NCBI GenBank assembly: GCA_019894875.1
Contig: JAGXNR010000147.1
Span: 1 to 6,271, forward strand
Length of the DNA stretch: 6,271 nt
Source of the DNA: Promethearchaeota archaeon
Lineage (GTDB): Archaea; Asgardarchaeota; Lokiarchaeia; Sigynarchaeales; SOKP01
Direction of reading: 5' to 3'
Positions 1 through 5,436 of this stretch are shown piece by piece. The notes beneath the pieces are model-generated. The model saw only the letters and a program-made list of their open reading frames with translations. It ran no database searches and was not told the DNA's origin. Within the stretch, counting starts at the first letter, position 1; each line of letters opens with the position of its first letter. The position numbers and the translations under genes are program-made.

Positions 1-302
1 GCCTTCGCTTCAGAGTGTTCAACTACGAATTTTACTTCTCGAGTTTTAAACAAAGCATTTACAGGACCAATAACCGCTCCAATCTTAGGAATTCCCAAAT
101 AGAGAAATACATATTCAAGCATATTTGGTAAGTATACACTTACTTTATCTCCTTTTCTTATTCCTAACCCATATAATAAATTCGCTACTTTATTAGTTAG
201 TTCATTCAATTGAGAATATGAAATTTTAGAATCTTCCCAGAATAAAAAGGTCTTATCTTTATATTTATTCGCTTGTTTTTCTATTAATTCTCTTAAATTC
301 AT
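1..302 (-). CDS. AMP-forming acyl-CoA synthetase (ANL superfamily), N-terminal fragment
   Basis: The gene reads right to left from an ATG at 302-300 and leaves the window after 100 full codons, so only the N-terminus is present. The translation has the usual opening of fatty-acid or medium/long-chain acyl-CoA ligases: residues 1-30 resemble 'LRELIEKQANKYKDKTFLFW..KISYSQL', followed by LGIRKGDKVSVYLPN (46-60), and then the helix-strand segment YLGIPKIGAVIGPVNALFKTREV (68-90). Family members activate a carboxylic acid with ATP to an acyl-adenylate and transfer it to CoA in the cytoplasm. The AMP-binding signature and catalytic lysine lie outside the window, so substrate class cannot be judged. 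It is divergent from srp19 with a 157-bp gap. The ANL superfamily is near certain; acyl-CoA ligase rather than another ANL enzyme is likely. Confidence 0.85.
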   Translation of the reverse strand, partial: MNLRELIEKQANKYKDKTFLFWEDSKISYSQLNELTNKVANLLYGLGIRKGDKVSVYLPNMLEYVFLYLGIPKIGAVIGPVNALFKTREVKFVVEHSEAK

Positions 303-459
303 ACTGGCTTCACTTCTAAATTACTGTAAGGAATAGTAAATATGCTTAATTAATAATTATTTCTGAGGATCCTATAATTTTTACTGATAATTTTTATATT
401 AGTTAAAGAGTTTTTTATCATATTGTTTTTTCTATAAAATTAACTCATCTGGAAATTTT
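303..459. promoter_or_regulatory. Divergent promoter region between the acyl-CoA synthetase gene and srp19
   Basis: This AT-rich 157-bp spacer must hold promoters for both directions. On the plus strand, TATA-like ctataaaa at 432-439 lies about 25 bp before the srp19 ATG, which would give an essentially leaderless mRNA. An alternative box, ttttatat at 392-399, would give a leader of about 40 nt. On the minus strand the best candidate is a weak catattta-like box near 337-343. Boxes were chosen by eye only. Confidence 0.35.
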
Positions 460-756
460 ATGAGATCACGAAAGCCTTTCTTAATCTTTTGGCCTCAATA
501 CTTTGACGGGAAGAGAAGTCGAAATAAAGGGAGAAGATTACCAAAAAAGTTAGCTTTAGATAAAGTCACTAACAATGATATTGCCAAAGCAGCGAAGAAT
601 CTGGGATATAATGCTGTTATTGAACAAGGTTACAAATATTCTAGAACATGGTGGGATGATCCTGGTAGAGTAGTTTTAGATGCAAAAGGAAAGAAAAAAT
701 CTAAAATTTTACTTGAAGTTGCCAAAGAACTTAGAAAATTACAATCAAAATCATAA
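460..756 (+). CDS. srp19: Signal recognition particle protein SRP19
   Basis: This 98-residue protein matches the archaeal SRP19 length and all its landmarks: LIFWPQYFD (8-16), the basic stretch SRNKGRRLPKKLAL (20-33), and YSRTWWDDPGRVVL (60-73), followed by a lysine-rich C-terminus. SRP19 binds the tips of helices 6 and 8 of SRP (7S) RNA. It shapes the RNA so that SRP54 can bind, which is part of co-translational targeting of proteins to the membrane. The basic 18-33 segment and the aromatic/basic loop near 60-70 are the RNA-contact regions known from the family. The ATG at 460 is the natural start; a weak GGA at 451-453 is the only SD-like sequence, and the TATA candidate would make the mRNA leaderless. 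hypA follows after 9 nt, so the two are probably co-transcribed. Confidence 0.96.
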   Translation: MRSRKPFLIFWPQYFDGKRSRNKGRRLPKKLALDKVTNNDIAKAAKNLGYNAVIEQGYKYSRTWWDDPGRVVLDAKGKKKSKILLEVAKELRKLQSKS

Positions 757-765
757 GGGCTAACT

Positions 766-1137
766 ATGCATGAATTTTCGTTTGCTTATAACATTTTTAA
801 AGTAGCTGAAGCCACAGCAATCAAGTATAAGGCAAAAAAAATTACTGAAGTTCTTCTAGAAATTGGAGAATTAACACTTATTGTACCTGAGCTACTCCAA
901 CGATCATTTGAGATGGCTACTAAAGGATCAATTGCCGAAGATGCTAAACTTACAATCAAAATAACTCCCGGTAAAATTAAATGCCGAGAATGTAGTAAAG
1001 ATTCCGTTGTTTCCATAACAAGGGATGCTCAATTAACAGGATTACAATTGTTTCAATGTTCACATTGCGGAAGTAATAATACTGAAATTATTGAAGGAAA
1101 AAAAGCTAACGTCAAAAATATTAAGATTCAAGAATAG
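766..1137 (+). CDS. hypA: Hydrogenase/urease nickel incorporation protein HypA
   Basis: This 123-residue protein starts with the invariant nickel-binding MHE motif (residues 1-3, here MHEFSF). It carries a zinc site of two CxxC pairs, C73-x2-C76 and C98-x2-C101. The segment TEVLLEIGELTLIVPELLQRSFEMATKGS (27-55) is the typical HypA core. HypA delivers Ni(II), together with HypB, to the large subunit of [NiFe] hydrogenases in the cytoplasm. No hydrogenase or other hyp gene is in the window, so here hypA sits apart from a hyp operon and next to srp19. An AAGGG at 755-759 overlaps the srp19 stop at a workable SD distance (6 nt), supporting the ATG at 766. The exact start is fixed because His2 must follow Met1. 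Confidence 0.95.
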   Translation: MHEFSFAYNIFKVAEATAIKYKAKKITEVLLEIGELTLIVPELLQRSFEMATKGSIAEDAKLTIKITPGKIKCRECSKDSVVSITRDAQLTGLQLFQCSHCGSNNTEIIEGKKANVKNIKIQE

Positions 1138-1167
1138 GTAAAATTTCAATATTAAATGATCCAAACT

Positions 1168-1551
1168 TTAACTTGAGATAAGAACACCATCAAGAGTACC
1201 ATGCTGCCCGGGTCTGCTGGTTACTCTCGCATTCCCTAATTCTGTCTCAACTACCGCTCCTTTTGTTAAAATATGTCTTCTATTCAAATCTTTTGAAGCA
1301 ACATTACTTTCAAAACCTAAGATCCTAACCTTAGACGTTTTATTTGTATTTGGGTCAGTGATATTTATATAATTTGTAGAAAATAATCTAATCTTTGTGT
1401 TACCGCCCCAAGTTCTCTGCTTCTTCTTTTTAACCTCCCCAATAACAGTATCTATTGTAGGACGAACAAGTTCTCTTTTTCTTTTCTTCCTAAAATGTTT
1501 ATATTTTTTTCCTGTATACTTTCGTTTACTTCTAGCTGAACTTCGTGCCAT
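1168..1551 (-). CDS. rps8e: 30S ribosomal protein S8e (eS8)
   Basis: This 127-residue protein has the size and signature of archaeal/eukaryotic eS8. It has a very basic N-terminus with RSKRKYTGKKYKHFRKKRKREL (8-28), then GGNTKIRL (49-56), NITDPNTNKTSKVRILGF (63-80), RRHILTKGAVVETELG (91-106) and ARVTSRPGQHGTLDGVLI (108-125). It belongs to the archaeal/eukaryotic small ribosomal subunit set and is not found in typical bacteria, so it fixes the domain of the host. Transcription runs leftward from the TATA-like box near 1607-1614 and converges on hypA, whose stop codon is only 30 bp from the eS8 stop. The ATG at 1551 is the only reasonable start. Proteins readable on the opposite strand over this gene are shadows. 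Confidence 0.97.
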   Translation of the reverse strand: MARSSARSKRKYTGKKYKHFRKKRKRELVRPTIDTVIGEVKKKKQRTWGGNTKIRLFSTNYINITDPNTNKTSKVRILGFESNVASKDLNRRHILTKGAVVETELGNARVTSRPGQHGTLDGVLISS

Positions 1552-1603
1552 AAAAAAATTACCTAATTCACTACAATTTAATAGATTAGATAGGAAAGGG
1601 TAT

Positions 1604-1616
1604 CTTTAAAATTTTT
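1604..1616 (-). promoter_or_regulatory. Candidate TATA box (box A) for rps8e
   Basis: Read on the minus strand this is aaaaattttaaag. The ttttaaag part is TATA-like and would place a transcription start near 1583, about 32 nt before the eS8 ATG at 1551. The box is called from position and composition only, in an AT-rich region where chance matches are common. Confidence 0.3.
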
Positions 1617-1626
1617 TTAAAATATG

Positions 1627-1687
1627 TATAGAAATGATTTTTATCTATCATAATATATCAATCTTTAGTTATTGATTATTGTAGAAA
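1627..1687 (+). repeat. Tandem duplication upstream of the proteasome gene, copy 1
   Basis: This 61-bp unit recurs at 1694-1754 (offset 67 bp) with one mismatch (T at 1680, A at 1747). It contains two dyads: atgat/atcat (1634-1638 and 1647-1651) and the perfect 6-bp pair ATCAAT/ATTGAT (1657-1662 and 1671-1676, 8-bp spacer). It also contains a TATA-like ataatata at 1650-1657. Confidence 0.97.
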
Positions 1688-1693
1688 AATAAA

Positions 1694-1754
1694 TATAGAA
1701 ATGATTTTTATCTATCATAATATATCAATCTTTAGTTATTGATTATAGTAGAAA
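1694..1754 (+). repeat. Tandem duplication upstream of the proteasome gene, copy 2
   Basis: Second copy of the 61-bp unit. It ends 14 bp before the proposed ATG of the proteasome gene. Its dyads are at 1701-1705/1714-1718 (atgat/atcat) and 1724-1729/1738-1743 (ATCAAT/ATTGAT). It overlaps the TTG codon at 1739 that could serve as an alternative in-frame start for the downstream gene. Confidence 0.97.
1716..1726 (+). promoter_or_regulatory. Candidate TATA box for the proteasome beta gene
   Basis: cataatatatc in repeat copy 2 would put a start site near 1746, giving a leader of about 20 nt to the ATG at 1769. The same box occurs 67 bp upstream in copy 1 (1649-1659), so the gene may have two promoters. 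The ATCAAT/ATTGAT dyad begins at the end of this box and covers the predicted start site, a typical place for an archaeal repressor operator. Confidence 0.4.
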
Positions 1755-1768
1755 TTGCTGATAAAAAT

Positions 1769-2398
1769 ATGATAAATAATCACCGTATTATCAATGAAGA
1801 AGAACTTGCTAAAGCTATTCAAACAGGTACAACAACGGTTGGAATAATTGTTAAAGATGGTGTAGTTATTGGTACAGAAAGTCAAGCATCGGCAGGTATG
1901 CTCGTTGCTTCAAAGCAAGCACAGAAATTGTTTGAAATAAACAACTTTACAGCCGCCACAATCGCCGGCGGTGTAGCGGACTGTCAGTATGTCATAAATC
2001 AGTTGCGCGCCATCTCACGAATAAAAGAAGTAGAGGAGGGTATGGTGCCGGAACCCAAATATATAGCAAACGTTTGCCGTAATATATTATTTAGTGGGAG
2101 AAGTTTTTTCATGAGTATGATGATAGTCGGGGGCTACTCAATAAAAGATAAATCTGGTATGCTGATAGGAATAGACATGTTAGGAACCTGGTATGAAGAG
2201 GGCAGTTTTATATCTTTTGGAAGTGGTTCACCATTCTCATTGGGTGTATTAGAAGCTGATTGGAAACCAAACATGTCCAAAGCAGATGGTGTAAATCTTA
2301 TAAAAACGGCAATTTCAAGTTCACGGGAACGAGATGCTGGCAGTGGTTACGCGCTACAAATATGTACAATAAGTAAAGATGGGTTCAAACAGATCTAA
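1769..2398 (+). CDS. psmB: 20S proteasome beta subunit (N-terminal threonine protease)
   Basis: From the ATG at 1769 the product has 209 residues: a 20-residue propeptide ending in TG, then the catalytic Thr at residue 21 (mature Thr1, codon 1829-1831) in the TTTVGI motif. Other active-site residues align as Glu37 (position 17; Glu also occurs in archaeal enzymes), Lys53 (33), Ser152 in GSGSP (129), and Asp189 and Ser192 in RERDAGSG (166 and 169). The subunit forms the inner rings of the 20S barrel, self-cleaves its propeptide and degrades unfolded proteins. The TTG at 1739 would add ten residues but lies inside the upstream repeat, so ATG is preferred. Position 19, usually Arg, is Gln39. The protein stops at KDGFKQI, without the usual C-terminal tail. 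Hand-counted G+C of 1951-2050 is 54%, against 28% for 4501-4600. No alpha subunit is in the window. Confidence 0.93.
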   Translation: MINNHRIINEEELAKAIQTGTTTVGIIVKDGVVIGTESQASAGMLVASKQAQKLFEINNFTAATIAGGVADCQYVINQLRAISRIKEVEEGMVPEPKYIANVCRNILFSGRSFFMSMMIVGGYSIKDKSGMLIGIDMLGTWYEEGSFISFGSGSPFSLGVLEADWKPNMSKADGVNLIKTAISSSRERDAGSGYALQICTISKDGFKQI

Positions 2399-2510
2399 AA
2401 ATTTCGAGATTATTTTTCTGAGAATATTCCTAACATTTGCTAAACTCTATTAACTATGAATTTGTAGATTTTCAATCTTAAAAAAGATTCGAGTTATAAT
2501 ATTGATTAAA

Positions 2511-2902
2511 TCATTTCTTTAGAGTTTTAAAATTTTTTAGAAGTAAAAACAATTTTTTCTTATGTTCATATCGATATGATACACCAAAAATGACACTAGG
2601 TATAACAATGAGAATATCACTAAGGACGAAGGCTGATATTGCAGGATCCAGTTTAACCACTATGGCTTTAGAATATACAATAAATATCGCTTCAATCTCG
2701 GCTTCTTTTCCATCTAGACTTATTTTGTTGTAAGCATCAATTTTTTCTGCAAGAACCAAGTCAATACTGTTAAAACTAGCCCTTGAAGGCGAATTTAATC
2801 CATCATCTAAGTTTTCTAAGGATCTTCACTTCTCACTTGAGAAAAACACACAGTTATAAAAAATATGAAAACAACTGTAATAATTTTGAAATTTTTCTTC
2901 AT
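2511..2902 (-). pseudogene. Small exported/membrane protein gene interrupted by a frameshift (hypothetical)
   Basis: On the minus strand an ATG at 2902 opens a 28-codon frame with a classic signal peptide or membrane anchor: a KKNFK start, a hydrophobic core IITVVFIFFITVCF (7-20), then SQVRSED. It ends at TAG 2818-2816. The -1 frame is open from just after a TGA at 2828-2826 and runs to a stop at 2511. It continues with LENLDDGLNSPSRAS and ends in a long hydrophobic segment (AFVLSDILIVIPSVIFGVSY) and a lysine-rich tail. Joined, the two halves give about 130 residues: signal, exterior segment, membrane helix and basic cytoplasmic end. A one-base deletion (or two-base insertion, or sequencing error) between 2828 and 2816 explains the break. 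No slippery heptamer is visible. A shorter reading starting at TTG 2759 would lose the signal peptide. The family is not recognised. Confidence 0.5.
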
Positions 2903-3128
2903 GAAATTTACTCTAAACAATAAATTTCTAGAAAATATTAACATACGTATTTAAATAAAAAAAATAAGTAAGTAAAAAATAAAGAAAACGTAATTTTGTT
3001 ACTAAATTAAATGAGAAATCAAATCAAGATTAAATTAGATTTATAGATTTCAATAGGAAATCTTTAATTTATTCTCTTGGCTTGTTTATTCTGTGAAGGG
3101 TCAATAAATACTTTCATTTACACTAATT
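2903..3128. other. Intergenic region between the JAMM gene and the frameshifted gene
   Basis: 226 bp of very AT-rich DNA with no supported gene. It holds minus-strand T-rich tracts (2957-2996) that may act as the terminator of the wHTH-JAMM operon, and the TATA-like box for the downstream gene. No hairpin or RNA gene is evident. Confidence 0.5.
2948..2957 (-). promoter_or_regulatory. Candidate TATA box for the frameshifted membrane-protein gene
   Basis: tatttaaata, palindromic, lies about 50 bp before the ATG at 2902 on the minus strand and predicts a start site near 2927 with a leader of about 25 nt. Next to it (2957-2964) is a run of eight A on the plus strand, eight T on the minus strand. 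That run could equally end transcription of the JAMM gene, whose stop is about 165 bp upstream. Confidence 0.3.
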
Positions 3129-3620
3129 CTATTGTATTTGTAAATCAATTTGCAATAATTCATTGTTAAAATAAATAAATCCGTTAATATTTTCCGTATT
3201 CATATCCATTATCGTCCATATTTGATTTTTAAACGGATTTTTTACTTTCCCTACATCTTTATCAAGAAATTTCATATTCCCCTCATCGATAGAACTGGGA
3301 TATGCTGGAACGGGGTGAGAATGAAAAATACTTATCATTCTTAACTTATTTTTTATAACTGCTTCTTGATGTATTTCAAAGTACTTATCTGAATCTTGGA
3401 TCAAATTAAATGATCCAAAAGATTCAACGTTTGATTTTAAACAATAAAACTGTTTTCCTACATAGTGAATTTGATGCCTTTTAATATCTATTTCAACTTC
3501 TTTTATTTCCCCAAAAATTAATCCGCACGATTCTATTGGCAAAGCTTTCCGATTACAGCTTTTTAAGTCATCCACCATGCTTAACGGGAGGATTAACTTT
3601 ATTTCATTCTCTCTCTTCAT
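3129..3620 (-). CDS. JAMM/MPN+ domain metalloprotease (JAB1/Mov34 superfamily)
   Basis: A 163-residue single-domain protein with all JAMM zinc-site residues in order: Glu30 in LPIESCGLIFG (27-37), His100 and His102 in FHSHP (99-103), then Ser109 and Asp112 in YPSSIDEGNM (107-116). JAMM enzymes are zinc isopeptidases that remove ubiquitin-like proteins (Rpn11 and AMSH in eukaryotes, HvJAMM1 in archaea acting on SAMPs) or process sulfur-carrier proteins. From the HSHP and AYPS sequences this is nearer the small prokaryotic/archaeal M67-type enzymes than Rpn11. The HxH-to-Ser gap is six residues rather than the usual seven. It follows the wHTH gene after 16 bp and is probably co-transcribed. The substrate is unknown, as no ubiquitin-like, E1, E2 or RING gene is in the window. 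It has no signal peptide, so it is cytoplasmic. Confidence 0.9.
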   Translation of the reverse strand: MKRENEIKLILPLSMVDDLKSCNRKALPIESCGLIFGEIKEVEIDIKRHQIHYVGKQFYCLKSNVESFGSFNLIQDSDKYFEIHQEAVIKNKLRMISIFHSHPVPAYPSSIDEGNMKFLDKDVGKVKNPFKNQIWTIMDMNTENINGFIYFNNELLQIDLQIQ

Positions 3621-3636
3621 AATTAACTAATAACTT

Positions 3637-4320
3637 TTAACCTCCTATCAATGTTAATGCAGAATTTAAAGCCGCCAATCTCGACTTTTGCTCACTTTCT
3701 CCTGAACCGATTATAATTACATCATCTTTTTCTAAGTCAAATTTATTTTTAGTAATTTCATGTTTAAAATAGTTAAGAATGTCATTTTTCACGATATTAA
3801 AGGAATCTTCAGAATCCACTCGGGAAGGGAATACCAAATCTTTCCCGTTATAAATAAGACAAGTAGCACCTTTCCCTCCAACCTTTATAGCAGCGTCTCT
3901 TTGTTCGATTCCATTTGTTATATTTTCTGCAGCCGTTTTTATTAAACAAAAATATGGGGTAATGTTAAATGATTCAATAGTTATACTTTTTAACAGTGAT
4001 GTATCCCCTCTTCTTAATAGAGGAATTTTTTTTTTAATTTCTTCTAAGAAATTATTCCCTTTTTCTGTAAGAACATGCCCTTTTCGTCTGCCTTTATCAG
4101 TAACCGTTAAAAATCTTGTTTTTTCATTAAGCTTCTTTATTAAGGATTTTGCTGTTCCTTCACCAATTAGTAATTCTTTTTGTAAGCGGTATCTACCAAT
4201 CCCTTCCCGATTCTCATCAAATATGAATAAACTTAATATTACATGAACTTCCTCGAATGAAGGCTTAATGGTAGAGCTTTCAAATAATGCTTCTAATTCT
4301 TCATACATCACTTGGTTCAT
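3637..4320 (-). CDS. Winged-helix protein with DUF4443-like C-terminal domain
   Basis: A 227-residue archaeal protein. Residues 22-95 form a winged helix-turn-helix: FEEVHVILSLFIF, GIGRYRLQKELLIGEGTAKSLIKKLNEK as the recognition helix region, then a basic wing (DKGRRKGHVLTEKG, 75-88). The C-terminal part (about 115-227) has the pattern I remember for DUF4443: EQRDAAIKVGGKGATCLIYNGKDLVFP (139-165) and, at the end, DDVIIIGSGESEQKSRLAALNSALTLI (199-225). The GSGES turn and the alanine-rich helix suggest a small-ligand or nucleotide-like sensing domain, but no ligand is known to me. It probably binds DNA and is the first gene of an operon with the JAMM protease. Its start faces that of the zinc-ribbon protein across 126 bp, so autoregulation and control of the divergent gene are both possible. 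Confidence 0.78.
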   Translation of the reverse strand: MNQVMYEELEALFESSTIKPSFEEVHVILSLFIFDENREGIGRYRLQKELLIGEGTAKSLIKKLNEKTRFLTVTDKGRRKGHVLTEKGNNFLEEIKKKIPLLRRGDTSLLKSITIESFNITPYFCLIKTAAENITNGIEQRDAAIKVGGKGATCLIYNGKDLVFPSRVDSEDSFNIVKNDILNYFKHEITKNKFDLEKDDVIIIGSGESEQKSRLAALNSALTLIGG

Positions 4321-4446
4321 GATTAATAAAGTAATGAAAGTAAAAAAATTAATATTAAAATATATAAATCAAATTGTCGTATTATTATCTATCAAAAATT
4401 AAGGAATTCAAATCATATTTAACAATTACAATAATCCTCATCTAAT
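4321..4446. promoter_or_regulatory. Shared divergent promoter region, wHTH-JAMM operon versus zinc-ribbon gene
   Basis: On the minus strand tttatata (4361-4368) is a near-ideal archaeal TATA box. It predicts a start near 4339, giving an 18-20 nt leader to the wHTH ATG at 4320. On the plus strand, catattta (4413-4420) would start transcription within a few bases of the ATG at 4447, suggesting a leaderless mRNA. No clear SD precedes either ATG. Confidence 0.5.
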
Positions 4447-5436
4447 ATGAAGGAAAAAAAGGATGGGATAAATCCTGATCCAACACAAAATCTCGTAATT
4501 TTTAAAAGTAAAGCAGAACGAGAAAGTAAAGAGCTTCCTAAATTTACTTTTGAAGTGTTTGATCAGGAGAACAAAATACAACTTTTACATGAATTTAAAC
4601 CCTACGGTGGAAATTATGTTCTTTCAATCCAATTATTAAATGAAAGTATGGCACCAATATCTGAAGTTAAAATTAAAATTAGCTATTCAAATACCTTAAC
4701 ACTAAAGAGAAGTTATCCTCCTACTATTTACATTCCAGAACCGATTAACGAAGGGGAAACATCTAAAATAACACTGGAATTTGACGAAATGAACGAAAGA
4801 AGTAAAAAGCAGATTAATTTACATTTTACTCCACTTGTATTAGGTAGAGAAGGAGAACTAAGAACAATTGTCACCTATGTGAATAACAAAGATTTTGTTC
4901 GAGTCCTGAATTCTGGTCCAATTAATATATTATTAGATAAAATCTCAATTAATCCTAAAATAATTCCAAGTTCTTATGTTCGGGAATTTTCCCAAATTCC
5001 CGGGATGAAAAGAGCAATAAAAAGCCTAGGAGTTGGAAGTTCAAGAATTTATAATTCTGATTTATACTTTAATCTATTAGAACAGGTTTTTCTAAGGAAC
5101 AGCCTTCAATTAATAACTAAGGATCCAGAAAGAAAAATTCTTTGGTATTTTGGTTCTGATTTAGAATCGAGAGATGATGTTTTAATAGTCGGACAAATTG
5201 CATCAAATAAAGTAGAAATAATCGGTACGTCGAAAAACCATCATGTGCTAATTACGTTTTTAACTTCATTTTCAAATGAATTTAAAGAGCATCTTTTAGT
5301 TGGAGAAATTGTAAATAGCCTAGATGACATTTACGATTTAGAATGTAAATATTGTGGAGCAATTCTCCCTTATTTCCCTAAAAAAGGAGAGGAAATTGTC
5401 TGTACCAAATGTAAATATGAACAATTAGTATGGTAG
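4447..5436 (+). CDS. Appendage-like beta-sandwich protein with C-terminal zinc ribbon (uncharacterised)
   Basis: A 329-residue protein without signal peptide or membrane segment. Residues 1-45 are charged and low in structure. Residues 50-162 alternate strands in an immunoglobulin-like pattern: NYVLSIQLLNESMAPISEVKIKISYS (56-81), then IPEPINEGETSKITLEF (96-112) and EGELRTIVTYVNNKDFVRV (135-153). This is the layout of adaptin/COP 'ear' sandwiches. Residues 172-295 look alpha/beta, with helix YFNLLEQVFLRNSL (207-220) and strands around RKILWYFGSD (229-238), DDVLIVGQIASNKVEIIGTS (243-262) and HHVLITFLTSFSNEF (265-279). This recalls the platform half of gamma-COP and AP2 appendages. The end is a zinc ribbon, C300-x2-C303 and C319-x2-C322. 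The appendage comparison is from pattern memory, not an alignment. Other Ig-like folds remain possible. It is transcribed alone, divergent from the wHTH-JAMM pair. Confidence 0.85.
   Translation: MKEKKDGINPDPTQNLVIFKSKAERESKELPKFTFEVFDQENKIQLLHEFKPYGGNYVLSIQLLNESMAPISEVKIKISYSNTLTLKRSYPPTIYIPEPINEGETSKITLEFDEMNERSKKQINLHFTPLVLGREGELRTIVTYVNNKDFVRVLNSGPINILLDKISINPKIIPSSYVREFSQIPGMKRAIKSLGVGSSRIYNSDLYFNLLEQVFLRNSLQLITKDPERKILWYFGSDLESRDDVLIVGQIASNKVEIIGTSKNHHVLITFLTSFSNEFKEHLLVGEIVNSLDDIYDLECKYCGAILPYFPKKGEEIVCTKCKYEQLVW

Noticed and set aside
786..1016. Minus-strand open frame of 76 codons inside hypA
   Set aside because: It is a shadow of a clearly recognised gene and shows no family features of its own.
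1397..1609. Plus-strand open frame of 70 codons over rps8e and its promoter
   Set aside because: It is antisense to the basic N-terminus of eS8, and its hydrophobic character is the mirror of lysine-rich codons.
1871..1879. Glu instead of Asp at proteasome position 17 as a possible loss of catalysis
   Set aside because: As I recall, several active archaeal beta subunits, including Thermoplasma (ATERR) and Archaeoglobus (ATEKR), have Glu17, so this is normal.
3640..3645. GGAGGT on the minus strand as Shine-Dalgarno for the JAMM gene
   Set aside because: It lies 19 nt from the ATG at 3620, too far, and it encodes the terminal Gly-Gly of the wHTH protein.
3637..3645. C-terminal Gly-Gly of the wHTH protein next to a JAMM gene, suggesting a ubiquitin-like modifier
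   Set aside because: The protein is a winged-helix plus DUF4443-like protein, not a beta-grasp fold, so the GG ending is probably chance.
3760..4246. Two plus-strand open frames antisense to the wHTH gene
   Set aside because: They mirror the coding pattern of the wHTH/DUF4443-like protein and have no start context or family match.
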